A stretch of DNA of 64,000 nucleotides from Puccinia triticina (GCF_026914185.1 NC_070566.1:6448001-6512000), one strand, 5' to 3'. Positions 34,385 to 47,744 are shown, numbered from the stretch's first letter. Notes: a model not told the origin generated them from the sequence alone. Translations and numbers: made by a program.

Positions 34385-35238
34385 CTAAATCGGCTCTTCT
34401 GTTTCGCTTATCCGAAGGGAGGCTCTACACAAAGGGCAGCTAGTATTACCCTGTAACCAGTCCTGCATGCCAGAGTGATAAATGTATGCTCAATTTTTCA
34501 TTGAGAAAAAAAATGAATAAATGAGTAAGGAAGACTTACTTGCAGACAGATGCGATGGAAACGATGTGAGGCATGACATGGGAGCACAAAAAGCGTGTCA
34601 CCTTCCACATCGTCTTCGAGGCATATCGAACAACTGGCCAGGACCGCTTGTTCATCAGAGTTCTCCGCACGTGAGGGGCCGGCGGTTGTGGTTTGCAGTC
34701 GGTCGAGGAGTTCTTCAATCTCGTGAACGGCAAGGTGTCTAGGAACAGGCGTGTTAGTAACAATCATGAGCCGGAAAGACTCTTGCAAATCGCGGAAGAA
34801 TCTCTGAACACGCAGTTGATTTTCGGCGCTTGAGGGGCTCGGTGGTGCATTTCCATCGGCAACAGGCGCTGGGGGTGGCGCTTGATAGCCCGCATCAATT
34901 TCTGGGTCAGGTTCTTCGAAGTCCTCCAATTCATCGTCGGCTCCCAACATCTCATTTGGTCCTGAAATATGTTCGTTAACTATTACAGAATACGAACTTG
35001 AAGTGGACGCACGAGTAACAGACATATCCGTTGCGAAATTATCTCGGAGCTCTGGCAGGTGTGCAGAAGTAGTCCCGGGGAACGTCGGGTTTCCACTCAT
35101 CTCAGATCCATCGGCTGGGCCGTGGTGCGAGAGAGATCGTGTCCGTGAAGGAGTTTGACAAACTTCGCGAGAGCTACTAGGTCCTAGGTCTAAAATTTCT
35201 GCCGCATCCAAGTCACCGGGAAATGGATTGTGGTTCAT
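34385..35238 (-). CDS. RING-H2 zinc finger protein (putative E3 ubiquitin ligase)
   Basis: Two exons, 35238-34540 and 34462-34385, with a phase-0 intron, give 258 aa from the first in-frame ATG. The frame is open for about 38 codons further upstream without an ATG, so an extra 5' exon is possible. The last 50 residues form a RING-H2 finger: C-x2-C-x14-C-x3-H-x2-H-x2-C-x10-C-x2-C, split by the intron after CLQ. The rest is acidic and Ser/Pro-rich, with no membrane segment. Such proteins transfer ubiquitin from an E2; substrate unknown. It is convergent with secreted gene A. Confidence 0.85.
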
Positions 35239-36705
35239 GATCAATTGTTGTTGTTGGCAAGCGGTGGATGTGGATGGCGAATGTGCAAGCTTCCGGGCTC
35301 TTGTGATGATGAAGTTAGATGGGGTCGTGGAGGAGGCATGATGGTCCGACACCTGCCTTTAAAAAGAAAGCTGAAGGGAAAAGCAAACAACAGCCGTTTG
35401 AGATTCGGGGTAATAGTTTGCTTTTCATTCCTGGGCGCTTTCCCTTACAGACCATTTCAGATACTCGGCGATCAAAAGTGCCGCCTTTCTAATCTAGCGC
35501 ATTTCAAGACAATATTCGTATCATAAATGTATCAAACCAATTCAAGGTGATATGCAAGTTCGGATTACATCCTTCGGATCCTGGTTTCCTTTCTCACCTG
35601 TGCAATCAGATTCTGCAGCATCCATCATGATAGAAAAAAAGCAATTGAGGAGGACTTTGAAGTGAAAATTTCGGATTTTCTAAATACTTTCATGAAGCAC
35701 TCCAGATCCTTCCATGCAATTCTCAGATTTTGGTTTGATAAGGCAAGAAAAAGAGGTAAACACTGGAGGACTGTTTGATTGAAAATTGGTGAGTGAAAAG
35801 AGCTGGAGGACGTGTCCTGGGATTGACGATGACCTCGATTGAATTTTATACTGTAGGCGTCATCTGAATAAACGCAATGATTAACCCACAAAAGGGGTTA
35901 TAAAAAAGAGACAAAAGATGGTGGTCAATGTTGCACTTTTTTTTTGAATAATAGAAGAATGAAAATACAACGATAAAGCTCCATAGAGCCCCACATTTAC
36001 AATTAATGAGAAAACCAGATGGTAAAAAGGCACCATCACAGAGGGCGGCTTTAAGTTTGATGAATGTTTTTGCAGTCCTAACCTATAAACCTAGCCAAAG
36101 TAAAATTCCACATTTTTATTTTCTCTTTATTCTTTTCAGATGATCAGTATTCTCACTTTCAATCATAGCTCCTAATTTCACTTCAGGAACCTTATCAGTT
36201 TTAGACTTCTAGCCATATTCATGTGAGAAATACGCATTACTGGTTCTTGAGTAGGTGATTTCTGAGACTTCTCATTGTTTGTTGTTCTTCCCACTCTGCA
36301 CTTGACATGCAAACCCACTTTTTATTGATGCTTAGATATCTTGTCTCAAATAATTTTTTGTAGAATCATCTTTTATGCCAGCCTTGATTGCCCTGAGGAA
36401 CCACATACGGTAGCAGTATGACTGAGTTTGTGCCAAAGTGTATTCATAATTCCAAAAAAAATGGACAAAGCAAAAATTGGAATCTAAAACTTATAAAAGA
36501 ATTTTTACTTCCAAAAGATGTAAAATGAAGATTGGTGATAACACCTATTGTGATGGAAAGTCTATCTATATTTTGAAGATGAAAGTTCAAAAAGTAACCG
36601 CTCCTCATATGCAAAAAAAATAATGAAACCAAGAGCACCATAGAAAGTAACATGCAATCCTCCTCATCACTGGGGTATGGCAGGGGCGCCAGCTGAGCTG
36701 ACAGT
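35239..36705. other. Intergenic, nothing recognised
   Basis: The first part is the promoter side of the RING-H2 gene. The rest is AT-rich sequence with no supported frame or clear repeat. Confidence 0.45.
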
Positions 36706-37927
36706 CTAAGTAGAGCCAGGAGTGTCAGTAGTACCAGTAGTACCAGTAGTACCAGTAGTACCAGTAGTGCCAGTAGTGCCAGTAGTACCAGTAGTACCAG
36801 TAGTACCAGTAGTGCCAGTAGTACCAGTAGTACCAGTAGTACCAGTAGTACCAGTAGTACCAGTAGTACCAGTAGTACCAGTAGTACCAGTAGTACCAGT
36901 AGTACCAGTAGTACCAGTAGTGCCTGTAGTACCAGTAGTACCTGTAGTACCAGTTGTACCAGTTGTACCAGTTGTACCAGTAGTGCCAGTAGTGCCAGTA
37001 GTGCCAGCTGAGTTGTCAGTCTGGTCATTGGGGTTGCCCTTTGAGTCGTCAGTGTAGCATGCTTGACATGCTAAAGAAGAAAATTTATAAGGGGGGAGAG
37101 GCGGCTCAGCTTGCTTGCTAGAACTTCCAATTAATCATTTGACTCTTACCTACTGCTCCTTGGCATTCCCCAGCACAGGTATAAGTTTTTTCCTGAGTCA
37201 TGCACACTAGGAAGTTAAAGGGACATTTGATTGTTAGCGATCAGCCGATTCGACAGAATTGGTCTCAACTTACTGTTCCCATTCTGCTTGTTCGTCGGAG
37301 TCTTCAAAGAATAACCAGAATCGCAAGTCACTTTGTCCAATGTAGCTGCGCCTTTCATTGCGGTGAAGTCGTTACTATCCTTGTCCATCTCACAGCACTG
37401 AGTACAAACTGAAATGCGAGAAACATGATCAGAATTAATCTTTCTTTATTTTCCCGTTTCTCATGAGACAATTTGGAACAGTGCCTGAAAAATGCCAACC
37501 TGTGGGTTGTGGAATTTTGCATGTGTTAAGGTCACACAATCCTGCCCCAGATTCTGTCGCTGTTTCACAGAGAGCCATCGTTTGATTATCAGAAACTGTT
37601 TGGAACAAAAGTTGTCAGTTTTGTGCTGTATATCTGTTCGTCTGCCTGAATTGACTAACGTTTAGACGGATCGACTTTTTGCCCGGCAGCACTGGACGTA
37701 GCGTTCATGCCATTCCCGGCATCCTGTTTCGTTATTTCGTACAAGTCGCGTTCGGACACGGGCACGAAGGTATTTTTGCACTCCAAAGGAACTTGAGGGG
37801 GTAACTGCTGAGTGTCCTTGGTTTTTTGATCATCTAGATTCCCGCCTGGGAAAGGCGTCTGGGCCCCGGCATCAGCCTGGACACTGAACAAGCACACACT
37901 GATGACGACGAAAAAGAAGAACTGCAT
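36706..37927 (-). CDS. Secreted cysteine-rich protein B with (Gly-Thr-Thr)31 tail
   Basis: Exons 37927-37660, 37595-37500, 37408-37274, 37206-37150 and 37070-36706 join to 306 aa; all introns are phase 1. The signal peptide is MQFFFFVVISVCLFSVQADA. The cysteine framework follows the family: ECKN, C-x10-C-x5-C, VCTQCC, TCAGEC and ACQAC. After a short Asp/Asn linker the C-terminus is exactly 31 tandem Gly-Thr-Thr triplets (nt 37005-36727), then DTPGST. The 96- and 57-nt exons match gene A in length. The Thr-rich tail suggests an O-glycosylated stalk (inference). Confidence 0.87.
36727..37005 (-). repeat. Coding 9-bp minisatellite, 31 units
   Basis: Thirty-one units of GGT-ACT-ACT (variants GGC, ACA) are read in frame as Gly-Thr-Thr. 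A 9-bp unit keeps frame whatever the copy number. Confidence 0.95.
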
Positions 37928-38588
37928 TTTGTGCAAGTATATAATATTTGATTTGAAAGAAAGACTGTTAAGATGGTAACTGAAGAAGAAGTCTTAATGT
38001 GAAATGAAGGAGATTCGTCAAGGAGAGTAGTATCGGTATGATTGTCGTGTATGTATGATTGGTGGGCAGGAATGTTGAATAAGATGGTTTTAGAAAGCAG
38101 CTGGAGACACGGTCTTTTAACCTGATGCAGAACCCAGGCCTGCAAACCTCTCTAGTTCTAAGATGTGAGCATGAGTACGCGATGTCGATGAGTGCAACGC
38201 TAGCTTGGCTGTTACCCGAGGCTCGAAGCCCCAATGAGTTTTATCCCCGGTTGTGTTGTTTCATCAAGCAAGAAATGCGTGTCTGCATGTTTCTTAATTT
38301 TGGAGTTAGTCAACCGCTTATCAACCGGCCTCACCAAAGCAACAGGTGAGAATGGTGGTCAGGTGGTCGGTGGCTAGACTAACTCCGCGACATGGTTCCA
38401 AGATATGCCCAAATCAGTATCATCGGCAGCATTTCAAGTCAGTCATGTCTGGGCCGCGCAAGATGTGCTCCGTGTATGAGGTAAATGTTGACGTCCCTTG
38501 AAACAGCAATAGTTAGCAACGAGGATAACTATCAGGACCATGGGAGCAAGCCTTCAACACCGAGCCTCGGAGGCAAAAGAATAGAGGG

Positions 38589-38856
38589 TTGGAAAAACAA
38601 CTCCTGAAAATTGGGAAAATGACTCCCAAAGTTGGTTTACGTCCCGCGGACCCATGGCCGACCCCCATGGGCAACCGCCCAAGTCCAACCGGACCCTTTT
38701 TTGGGTCAAGATTATTCCGGAAGTCGTCGACCAAATTTGGCGGATATTTGGGGGTTATCCACGTAATTTTATTCAACTTTGTTGGACATTTCTCCCAGGA
38801 CGTAAACATGAACTTTTGGGCGTCATTTTCCCAATTCCTGGGATTTGTTTTTCCAA
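38589..38856. mobile_element. MITE with ~55-bp inverted ends
   Basis: It starts TTGGAAAAACAA and ends with its inverse. Inner arms GGGAAAATGACTCCCAAA and TTTGGGCGTCATTTTCCC extend the match to the GTTTACGTCC block. The 160-bp centre is non-coding. Confidence 0.75.
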
Positions 38857-39865
38857 GCCTCATTATGGATACCATCCAAGCAGAACACTAGGCTGTTCAG
38901 CACATGAGTTATCCAGAGGGTAGGCTTGGTGAGCCTAGCTTTGAAAGAGTGTGTTTACTTAAGACTCAAGAGCATATATGGCAAAGATGAAGCAACGACA
39001 CTTGGGTCATGAAGCACAGTCAGATGATGTGTAGGCAAACAAGTTGAGGTTAATGACTCATCAAAGAAATTGGACAGCAGCAAGTTGCAACCCAGACGCC
39101 CGGCCCGACGGGAATGCTATCTTCATTTGCCAAGAGAAACATGTTCTTGCATCAGATTCAAATACTCGAGTGTGCCATCCACATGTGATTTGCTTTACTG
39201 TTGGCACTACCAGGCCCGTGAGGGACTTGGTTAAGTCAGGACTCACGTAGCCACTAGTAAAGATAATTTATTAGCCATAGCCAAGTGTGACATACTCCAT
39301 AACATAGGTCGCACACGAATTTGCCAAGTCTGCCGAAGCCTAGGCCTTCTTGGTCAACTCCTCTCAAACGAAAGTGTGCAGTATTTAGATTGTTCTTGGC
39401 ACTTTGACCTCAACGGCATCGTTTAGACACCCAACTGGAGGATTGGTTCTCGAGCGAGTGCACGAGAGGACCAGATTGGTTTGACCAAGTATTGGAAATC
39501 TTGAGCTAAATAGTTTGAGAGAGAGATATGTTTGTTCAGTGCGACATAAGAGTTCTCCATACAGGCAAAGCAAGAGCAAGCCAAGTTGTGTGTTCCGGTG
39601 GGACACGTTTGTGTTAGGCACGTCGTCGTTCGTCGAGCTTGATGTTGCAAGGTTACACAAACTATCTGAGCCTCGGAAGCCCACAGTTTTGTTCATTTGC
39701 CTGTTCTGTCTTGTCAACCTCGGCGAGAAGGGTTGGAAGAAAAGCGGTGCAGAGACAAAACATGTTTCTTCCAAAGCGACCTCAACCTTGCGCGCCCAGT
39801 GATGAATTTGCTTGTGCCCACCAATGAGAAGTGATGGTCTATACCTTCGTCACCTTGACCGATAG

Positions 39866-39884
39866 AGGATAAAAGGAGGCCCAT
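39866..39884 (+). promoter_or_regulatory. TATA-like box of secreted gene C
   Basis: GAGGATAAAAGGAGGCCC is found about 175 bp before the ATG and is conserved in the duplicate at 49611-49628. Confidence 0.5.
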
Positions 39885-40049
39885 AATCTTTCCAGGAAGG
39901 CATCAATCCACCCAGCTTTGCCAACATCAGCTACCATACTTATTTATTTATTTATTTATTCATCACACCAATCCATCACCCTTGCACTCACTTCTATTAA
40001 CCTATTCTACCAGTCTTTCATTACTTATTTAATTTAAAATTAACCAAAA

Positions 40050-40900
40050 ATGCATCTAGTTTCTTTCGTCATTCTCAGTCTGAGCTTTTACCGTGCTCAA
40101 GCCGACTCAGCCCAATCCAACGCTTCTATGTCGGCTTCCCAACCCAAGGTGTCTCCTATGCAGTGCGGCAACATCTTCTTGCCATTGTCGCCAGTTGATA
40201 TTGCTGAAATGCAAAGCAAGGGTGGTCTTAGTGCAAGCGAAAGAGCCAAATGTTTGTGGACCATTTCCTAATTACCTCAATGATACTCTGTCCTGAAATT
40301 TTGTTTGCTCTCTACGCAGTATCCAAGGACCCAGTAGAGGCTGTCTGCAAAAGCACCGCCACAGGAACCGATGGGGGTATTTGCGACTTCAAGAGTTGCT
40401 CCGGGAAGCCTGCAGGTAGGCCACTTGTCCATCTTTTCGCATCCAAGGGCTCTCATGCTGAATCGAGACTGAAATTTTTCTTATTATTATTCAAGTTTGT
40501 GGTACCTGCTACCCAGTTACAATGAAAGAAGGAAAACTTGTGAAGACTTCTGAGACCTCTGTAGAGAGTGTTGAATGCGGAAAGAACTACTTCTTGAAAA
40601 CCGAGAAGGACCATAATGGTGAGTTAGGATGGCAAGGCTCAAAATTAATCTCAGGGGTTTGGTCAAGAGCTGAAAAATCATCTCATTTCCTTTGTTTTTA
40701 CTTAAGTTTGCACTGCTTATGATAACAAGATGTACAGCTGCGTTGGGGAATGCAAGGCCTCCATTGGTAAGAATTATCAGTTACCTGAAATCATGCAATA
40801 TAAACCGGTAGACTAACCTTTCTTATACTCATCTTTTTAATTTTAAGAATGCCAATCTTGTGTTAGGATGGATGACCCTGCCTTCAAACAGGCTTCCTAG
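40050..40900 (+). CDS. Secreted cysteine-rich protein C (effector candidate)
   Basis: Exons 40050-40251, 40320-40415, 40496-40618, 40707-40766 and 40848-40900 join to 177 aa, all introns phase 1. The signal peptide is MHLVSFVILSLSFYRAQA. The family pattern is clear: MQCGN...LPLS, VCKST...ICDFKSC, VCGTC, ECGKN, a YSCVGECK motif and a final ECQSC. It is a recent duplicate of gene D (49794-50642). Exons 1 and 2 are identical in the two genes, while exons 3-5 differ at 25 positions, mostly synonymous. Function unknown; a secreted disulphide-rich protein is inferred. Confidence 0.87.
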
Positions 40901-43679
40901 ATGATACATCTTTTTCAATCTTTGGGTTCTGTTTCTTTCTTGAATAGTTGGCAGCTTTTTTTCTTGCATACTTATATCATGGGAGGCAATGTTTTCAGTC
41001 GAAAAGGGTGGATTTTTTTCCTTGGAGACCTGTTCACTATTTTTTCCTTTGGTTTCACATTGAAATACTTTGCATGCTGAAAAAAAAACACTTTTCTGAA
41101 TATAGGGTTGTTTTATAACTTGTGCACAAGCCTGTCAAATGATTTGTGCACATTAATAGTTTACCAACCCATTTTTTCAGTAAATATTACTTTTTTGGAA
41201 GTTGAAAACATAAAAAAGAGTCATTGTGGGCGTCTCAAAAACTCTTGGGGGGCCTTGAAACCTTCAAAGTTCATTATTATCTGATTGGCCAGAAAAAATA
41301 CCTCCCAGCTTGGATGGAGATACATTTAATATTGAGAAGATTTAATGAGAGTTTTGGCCATTAAAATTATATTCACAGCAGACTTATTGGGCTTTCTGTT
41401 AGACTAGCAAACCTGCAACCAATCCAATCCAAGACAGATATTGGCAATAATGTGTATAGTATTGGTTTTTAAATAACCAAGGATTCAATCCCACATATTT
41501 TATTGAAAAGCAGATATAATACTTTTGCATTGTATTGAATATTTGTTTTACCTTTTTTGGGAAATTTGCACAAAATCCAATGGCCTGTCTGGTAAATACA
41601 TAAAATATTGGATTGAATTGGGGACCTAATCCCTGTACTATGATACATCTTGATGGTGTTGGTTGTCAGATCCAATACTGATACAACTTATCAGATACAA
41701 AACCTATCCCATATCAATAAATACCAAGAAATTTATTGGATTGATTGCATGTGAAAACCCGCCACATTGGGGTGTAAATGTTTTTATGCACCTCAGAAAA
41801 GGCATGCCAAAATTTCAGCCATAAGATTGACAGTCCCATCAGTCTGTAAAAACCAGTAAATTTCCAATACAGAACCTAGTTTTTTTAATAATTGAAAATG
41901 AGAGGCTGGTTTGAATTTTTGATATACATAGCTGAGAGAGAAAATTGGTGAGTGTTAGCTTGATTTTTGTGCAAGCCAAATTGGGTGAGGATTCTTATTT
42001 GGTGGAAGTTTCCTTTGGGTTTCAATCATAGAAAAATTCAAACAATTGAGTTGCTGAGCTTAAGGTAATAAGTTTAGTGTTGAGGTTTGGTTGGGTAAGG
42101 GTTCCTTTGACTATATCCAGATTCAAGAGGGCAAGAAGGGAGAGACCTGAAAGAAACTTTCAAATTCAAGAGCTCATGGATTCTTAAGCAGGTAAATTCA
42201 TGTCCTCAAGTAATTAATTGTGGAAAAACCTGCCTCTGATCCATCTAGAAGCTTGACTGTTGCAACAAAAGATGAAAATTTTTGAACTTGATGGTAGTTG
42301 AACATGTTGGTCAAGACCATCAAGAGTTTAATCTTCATATTATAAATTCAATTGATGCCCAACAATGAGTTTTGAGTCCAAGTCCAAGAGGAAGAAAATG
42401 AAAAAAGTGTATTTATGAGTGATACTAGAATTTTCTCATAACTTGTTGCATGAAAGTTGAACCAGGTGATTTAAGCTGAGAGGACTGTTTTGACTCACAA
42501 TGAGATTCTTGAGTGAGAAAAGATATTGATTTGAGTAATTCCACAATGAGATGGTACTACCAGTAATAAGTGCAGAGATGGTATGAGACTTTGTCTGTCC
42601 TGGGTGGAGGCAGTTGGGAGAGGGGAAGAAATGCTTTTTAGGTTGCCTTCTGTGTTGGCCCAGATTTTGAAGCATAAATATAAAAACTGATAGCTTGGTT
42701 GGAGGTTGTATTTCAAAATAAACACCAAGTTTAGATACTTTGCCATGGTTTGATTTGGCTGTGATGATCAGAACAAAAAAAAAAGAATTGCAGGAGGAAA
42801 AATTCAAAACTTTATTTATACTATCTAAAAGCCTCAAGATAAATTCAAAGAGACATCAATTACTTCATTCCTTTTATCAGTCTTCACCTCCAATTTCACA
42901 TTTGCATATCTTTGGTCTTGGAAAATCCTTATGTGAATATATATGAGCCTGTTTGCATATCAAAGGCAACACCTCAACAGCTGGGCTTTGCTGACATAAG
43001 CGCCAAAATAGCGAAGCGCAGCGGCCATCCGGTTTTTGCTGGCTCCAAAAAGCAATAGCGTCAGCGGCCAGGCGCTGTTTTCAGTGTCAGTGCAGCAGAA
43101 AAACTCACTGCACAGATTTTGATCCTCAGGTAGAGAAGAGTTTTTCCCCTCTTTTGCTGCAAAGTAGCGCAGCGGCTTGACCCGCTTTTTGCTGCAAAAA
43201 TTGTTTCTAGCGCAGGCTCCAGAGCCCTGCGGCGCTTGGGCCCACTAAGCCTCTTTTTCCTTAGAATAGTGATGATAGCGCAAGGAACATCACGGTTTTG
43301 TGTCCTGCAGAGCTGTTTTGACTGAGAGCAACCACAAGATGCACAGAAGTGAAAAACTCCCCACTTTTCAGCGCTCAACCCTCTTATAGCAAGCTTCACT
43401 TCTTTTCAGCGCTCAGGGCTCTTGTCAGCTAGGTTCACTGCTTTTCAGCGCGCAGCGCAGCGATTTTCCGCTGTTCCAGCGGTCAGCCCAGCGGTTTTCT
43501 GCTTCAGGCCACTGAAATATTGTTTTTTTCGCCCTCAGATCAATCAGCAAAAAGAGCAGCGGCTCACCTGCTGCTAAAAGCTTAGTGAAGCGGGGAAAAA
43601 AAACACTGTGCTTCCCGCCGTGCACACTGTAGCTGTTGCAGTGTTGTCAAAGGGACACATTGTAGATAGTCTAGCTAAA

Positions 43680-44350
43680 TTCCCTCATTCCTACTTCCCC
43701 ACCAGCTAATATGCCTCAAAGCCTGCTCCCCTGGAGCTAAATTCCCTCACCATTTTCTATACAAGGAGGCATCTGCCTGCCAGTTGTTCTGTTCTCAATC
43801 CCATCAGAGGACACTCCCCTCAGATCATGCCACTCAGCAGTCTACAGTCTATCATCATCTATCACATCATGTCATCCTACACCCACCTGCATAACAGCTC
43901 TTAGTACACATCACCACTCAGTTGCACATCACTTTTGTCACACTTTGTTGCAATACATATCACCACTCAGTTCACACACCTTTCACTAGTAACTCAGTCC
44001 CTGGTTCCATTCCTGGTTGAGATTAGTTCCCTCTCTATCTCACCACCTCTCAATTTTGAAACGTATATACCCCTGGCCCAAGGACCTAGGTTCAAGCCCC
44101 ATTCATGGTCATCTATCTCAGTCACTAACAACTTTATCAACACCCAGCCTCAATAACAATCCCATTGTATATCTCATCTTCAAGCGATCTTATCACAACA
44201 TAATTTGCCATGCTTACCTTGGTGGTCTTGTTTTCTGGTATACAGAAAGGCAGAGCCTACACCTAATACATACCTTTTGCCATTCAGCAAAAGGGTGTCA
44301 CTAGAACTTTTGATTCTTACACTGGCAGAATGGACTCTGGAAGAATTAGG
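43680..44350 (+). repeat. LTR-like block, copy 1
   Basis: It contains GGAGCTAAATTCCCTCA, a TATA-like TTCTATACAAGGAGGC, a CA-rich leader, then CTTGTTTT...AGAAAGGCAGAG...ACTTTTGATTCTTACA. The same order of words occurs at 52900-53400. Terminal TG/CA borders were not found, so it is a candidate solo LTR or LTR fragment only. Confidence 0.4.
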
Positions 44351-45049
44351 AACTATGAAAATCAATCAAAACTGTGGTTTTTATTCTCTGGATCAGAAAT
44401 TCCCATGCCAACCCATCCTCTGAGTGCAGAACTGCACCTGGACTCTGGACAGAACATGTCATGGGAATTTTCATCCTCTCCTCTTGTGTGAAAAGCGCAA
44501 ATACCACAAAACAACACAAACACAAAATAAAAGAAAAAAAAAACTTGGGAAACAAAGTAAAATCTAGCACAGTGGAGTAAAGTTGGAACATAAAATCTTG
44601 AATATTGATTGGAGCCAACCTTGTATATCAAAATATGCTTCTTGCATGTCTTGTGGACCAACCCACATCTGAAACTTTGAGGTGGAACCTTGAATATCCC
44701 ACTCCACCCTCCAACAGCTTGAAGCCCTCAATTTTGAAGAAGCCTGACTTATGCACTGGTGTGAACACCAAAATGGGATACTATATAGAAGCATGGAGTT
44801 ACTACAGTGTGATTAACTCAAAAGAAGCCTTCCTCTGGTCAGTGCAATTTGACCTTTTATGAGCTGTACTTTCATGTGTATCCAGCCTTTCACATACATG
44901 CTACAGTCCGTACACTCATATTTGGAGACAGTTGAGATCCAGACAGCTTCCTCATCCTATAATCTAACATCAGTATCCACAAACCTGTCTTCTCTCCATG
45001 TATTGGACCACAGCATGACCAGTATTTTCCCACTCTGCAGTAGGAGAAA

Positions 45050-45400
45050 TGGAGAAATGGTGTGGTACATTTATTGGTATTTATTGGTATTGCCATGGGT
45101 ATTGTTTTTGAGTCCAATACAGTGTATTGGTATTGGATCAAGTTACCAAACCAATCCAATACATATGTATTGTATTGCCAATAAATTCCAATAAAATACA
45201 ATACAATACAAGTGTATTGCTGGGAGGGGACATTGGATTGAGCACCAATTGCCCAGAAAGGGTGTTGTTTTTTTTAGATACAATACACTGTATTGTCTCT
45301 TTTTTTCAATACAATACATGGTATTGAATTCTGATGTATCAAAAAAACCAATACAATTCATAGTAGGCTATTATTGGTCTTGTATTGTATTGTTTCACCG
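45050..45400. repeat. TGTATTG/CAATACA-rich palindromic repeat
   Basis: The words TGTATTG or CAATACA occur more than a dozen times in both orientations in 350 bp. Probably a decayed AT-rich MITE; no coding potential. Confidence 0.5.
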
Positions 45401-47201
45401 TTGGTAGGAGGTACACTGCAAGAAACAAAATTTCAGCTGCAACCAGTTAATATGCAAGAACTCCAACAAAGCTTGTGGTGTTACACAAGCCTTTTTCAAG
45501 GTTTGCTGCTGAACAAGCTTCAATGCACAGTCAATCATGACTGTGCAAAAAAGGATGTTTTGTTTTTGATTGGAGCTAGAAAAGTATTTCCACAACAGTA
45601 TCTTGCATGTAAAATGGTGGCAGTTGAGAGTTTATGTTGTAGTGGTAGTTAATTGCTTATTTAAATTAGCATGAAGACCTAACTTGACTAATTCCCTGCC
45701 TCTCCATTCAGAGTGATAAACACTTGTTGCATTGCTCCAACCAGAAGGAGAGACTTTTGAATGGACTTAGAGGCTGGCATTGTTTTGTTTTTGTTAGGTA
45801 CTGTTTTCAAATTGCCCTCACTCATCCATCTCTTCATAATTTTTATTCTTGTTTGGGTTTCCATGATGATCAAAGCCATCCCCATCCATGTAATCTTCAT
45901 GTTCATGGGAATCTGTTGTTCCCCCCAAAACTCCTATACTGCCAAAGCTACGGCTTTAGCCTGGAAACCAGAGACTGTGTAAGGGTCACTCTATGGGGAA
46001 GAAGGGGTGTTCTGTCGGGTTCTTATAGTCAAAAGATAAATTGCTAGATGGGAGAGCTTAATGATCTCTCCGCGACTGCTCTTTGTGGTAGAGAGCTGTG
46101 ACATGTATGTACAAGTAAATGACATGTCCCCACAGTAGTCCATGGCGCGCAGGTGCAGCTCATAACAGACTGTCACCATTGACAGAGAGAAAGAGTGCAA
46201 GTGAGGGGCAGTCTCACCAGATTTTTTTCAAGCAGCAAAAAAGGATGAGAACCAATGTTTTCATATACTTGATGTAGACTAGAATATATAGACTAACTAC
46301 AGGTGTAAAAATTGTGGTTTTGAGAGATAATGAACAAAGACACATATTGAATGAGATGAAGATATAAATAACTAACACAACTCTAATAATAAGGGTTCTA
46401 TGAATATAGTACAACAAGGCGTGATTTGGTTGCACTATCAACTTACTAATGATGCTTGAGAAATTTTGTAATCAATAAGGAATCATTTGGGTCAACAGGA
46501 TTTTGTGATAAGTAAGAAATAGAAGTCAGAAATTCAACATATACCCATGAGAAACAGTGGATGAATTCCCGTCAGCATTTAGATAGCTCTAGATGCCCCT
46601 CTAACTCCTAAATTAAGACACCTACCAAAACAACAAACAGCGCAGATGAAAGGATTGAACCCCAGGCTTAGCAAAAAAAATTCCTTTTTACTAATAAATA
46701 AGAGTTGGGTGTGTAAATTGAGATCTGGGAGGCTCCCAAGCTTAACAAAGCCTCACTGTGAGAGCCCCAAAGGGGAAGCCCCGCAGGGTCTCTGTCTCAC
46801 AGAGAGGCTTACCTGGAAAAACCTGTACCTGGCCTGAGAGCCCCAGGAATATCCGCCTGTATCAGGCTTTTTTTCACATTTTCCTTTTTTGAAAATCAAC
46901 CGTTCATCTGTTGAAGTCGCCCCTCGGGACTTAAGGAGTGCTCGGCATTGCGCTTCTTTTGATGCAATTTGAGCCTTGTAGCTCCCAATATACGGCCTGA
47001 TCCTCCAGTTTGAAGCTTTCAAGCACCGAGAAAAGTAAACCACATAGAGAGAGAGATGTATCAATAAATGCATACGACTGCCTGTACAAAATTGTATGAT
47101 TGTGAAACATTCCGGCTGCAAGATTCTTGCAACCTCCAGTTACACCCAGCACCCTCCACAATTTACTGCTGAGTCATTGTTTGATATCATCCCGAACAAC
47201 A

Positions 47202-47744
47202 ATGACAAAAACCAAGGCACGCAAAAAGTGGAAAACAACCAGCATCACCCTCCTAAAAAAGATTATCAAGAAACCCGATGCATCCCTATCGGCAGCCATT
47301 GGCGAGCAAGCCCTTGCCCGTTATTCCGTCCCGGCCAAACCCCTACAAATAGAGACAGTGCTCAATCTTGCTCGCCGTCGTAATGTCATGCTACTAGCAG
47401 GAACTGGCTTTGGTAAGTCTCGAATACCAGAGATGTTCCATGACCTCATTCCAACAAATAAAGAGGGGGTTGTGCTAGTTTTGAACCCGCTCGACGCGCT
47501 TGGAGATAATCAAGTATTAGAGAAGAAGAAAGCCGGTTTCACGGCCATCAATCTGACAAAATTGAGCTTCAATCCCGAGGAAGCTACAAAAATTCGCGAG
47601 GGCAAGTACAATTTCGTGTACCTCAGCCCAGAAATCTTTTTAAACAGCAGGTTGTTCTCTCGAGTCTACTTCAGTCCTGAATTCCAAAGCCGGTTAGGCC
47701 TTGTTGTCGTGGACGAGGCACACTTGATCTACCATGGAAAATAA
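47202..47744 (+). pseudogene. RecQ-like helicase N-terminal part, truncated
   Basis: The ATG at 47202 opens 180 codons. Visible are the Q-region (PAKPLQIETVLNLARRR), Walker A-like GTGFGKS, LNPLDALGDNQ and motif II VVVDEAHLIY. RecQ proteins continue with a Trp-Gly block; here the frame reads HGK and stops because the sequence switches to intron 1 of an opposite-strand DUF6589-like gene. The intron present after DNQ in the copy at 3737-4189 is absent here. No helicase activity is expected from this fragment. Confidence 0.8.

Larger units (their letters stand above)
37928..40049. other. Intergenic between secreted genes B and C
   Basis: Divergent promoters lie at the two ends. TTAAAAGA (minus strand) near 38108 is a candidate core for B. 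Gene C has GATAAAAGG at 39868 and a (TTTA)n leader at 39938-39961. A palindromic MITE (38589-38856) and a MITE-like single arm at about 39219 lie between. From about 39570 onwards the sequence is duplicated upstream of gene D. Confidence 0.5.
40901..47201. other. 6.3 kb without a supported gene
   Basis: AT-rich repeat territory. 41430-41770 and 45050-45400 are dense in TTGTATTG/CAATACAA motifs. 43000-43630 is rich in GCGCAGCGG-type words. 43680-44350 is an LTR-like promoter block related to 52900-53400. 45412-45610 is a relative of the MITE at 52517-52767. 46556-46655 repeats 5352-5450. No frame shows a recognisable protein. Confidence 0.45.

Noticed and set aside
36722..37057. Plus-strand frame of Val-Pro-Val repeats
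   Set aside because: Antisense reading of the Gly-Thr-Thr coding minisatellite; a 9-bp unit leaves several frames open.
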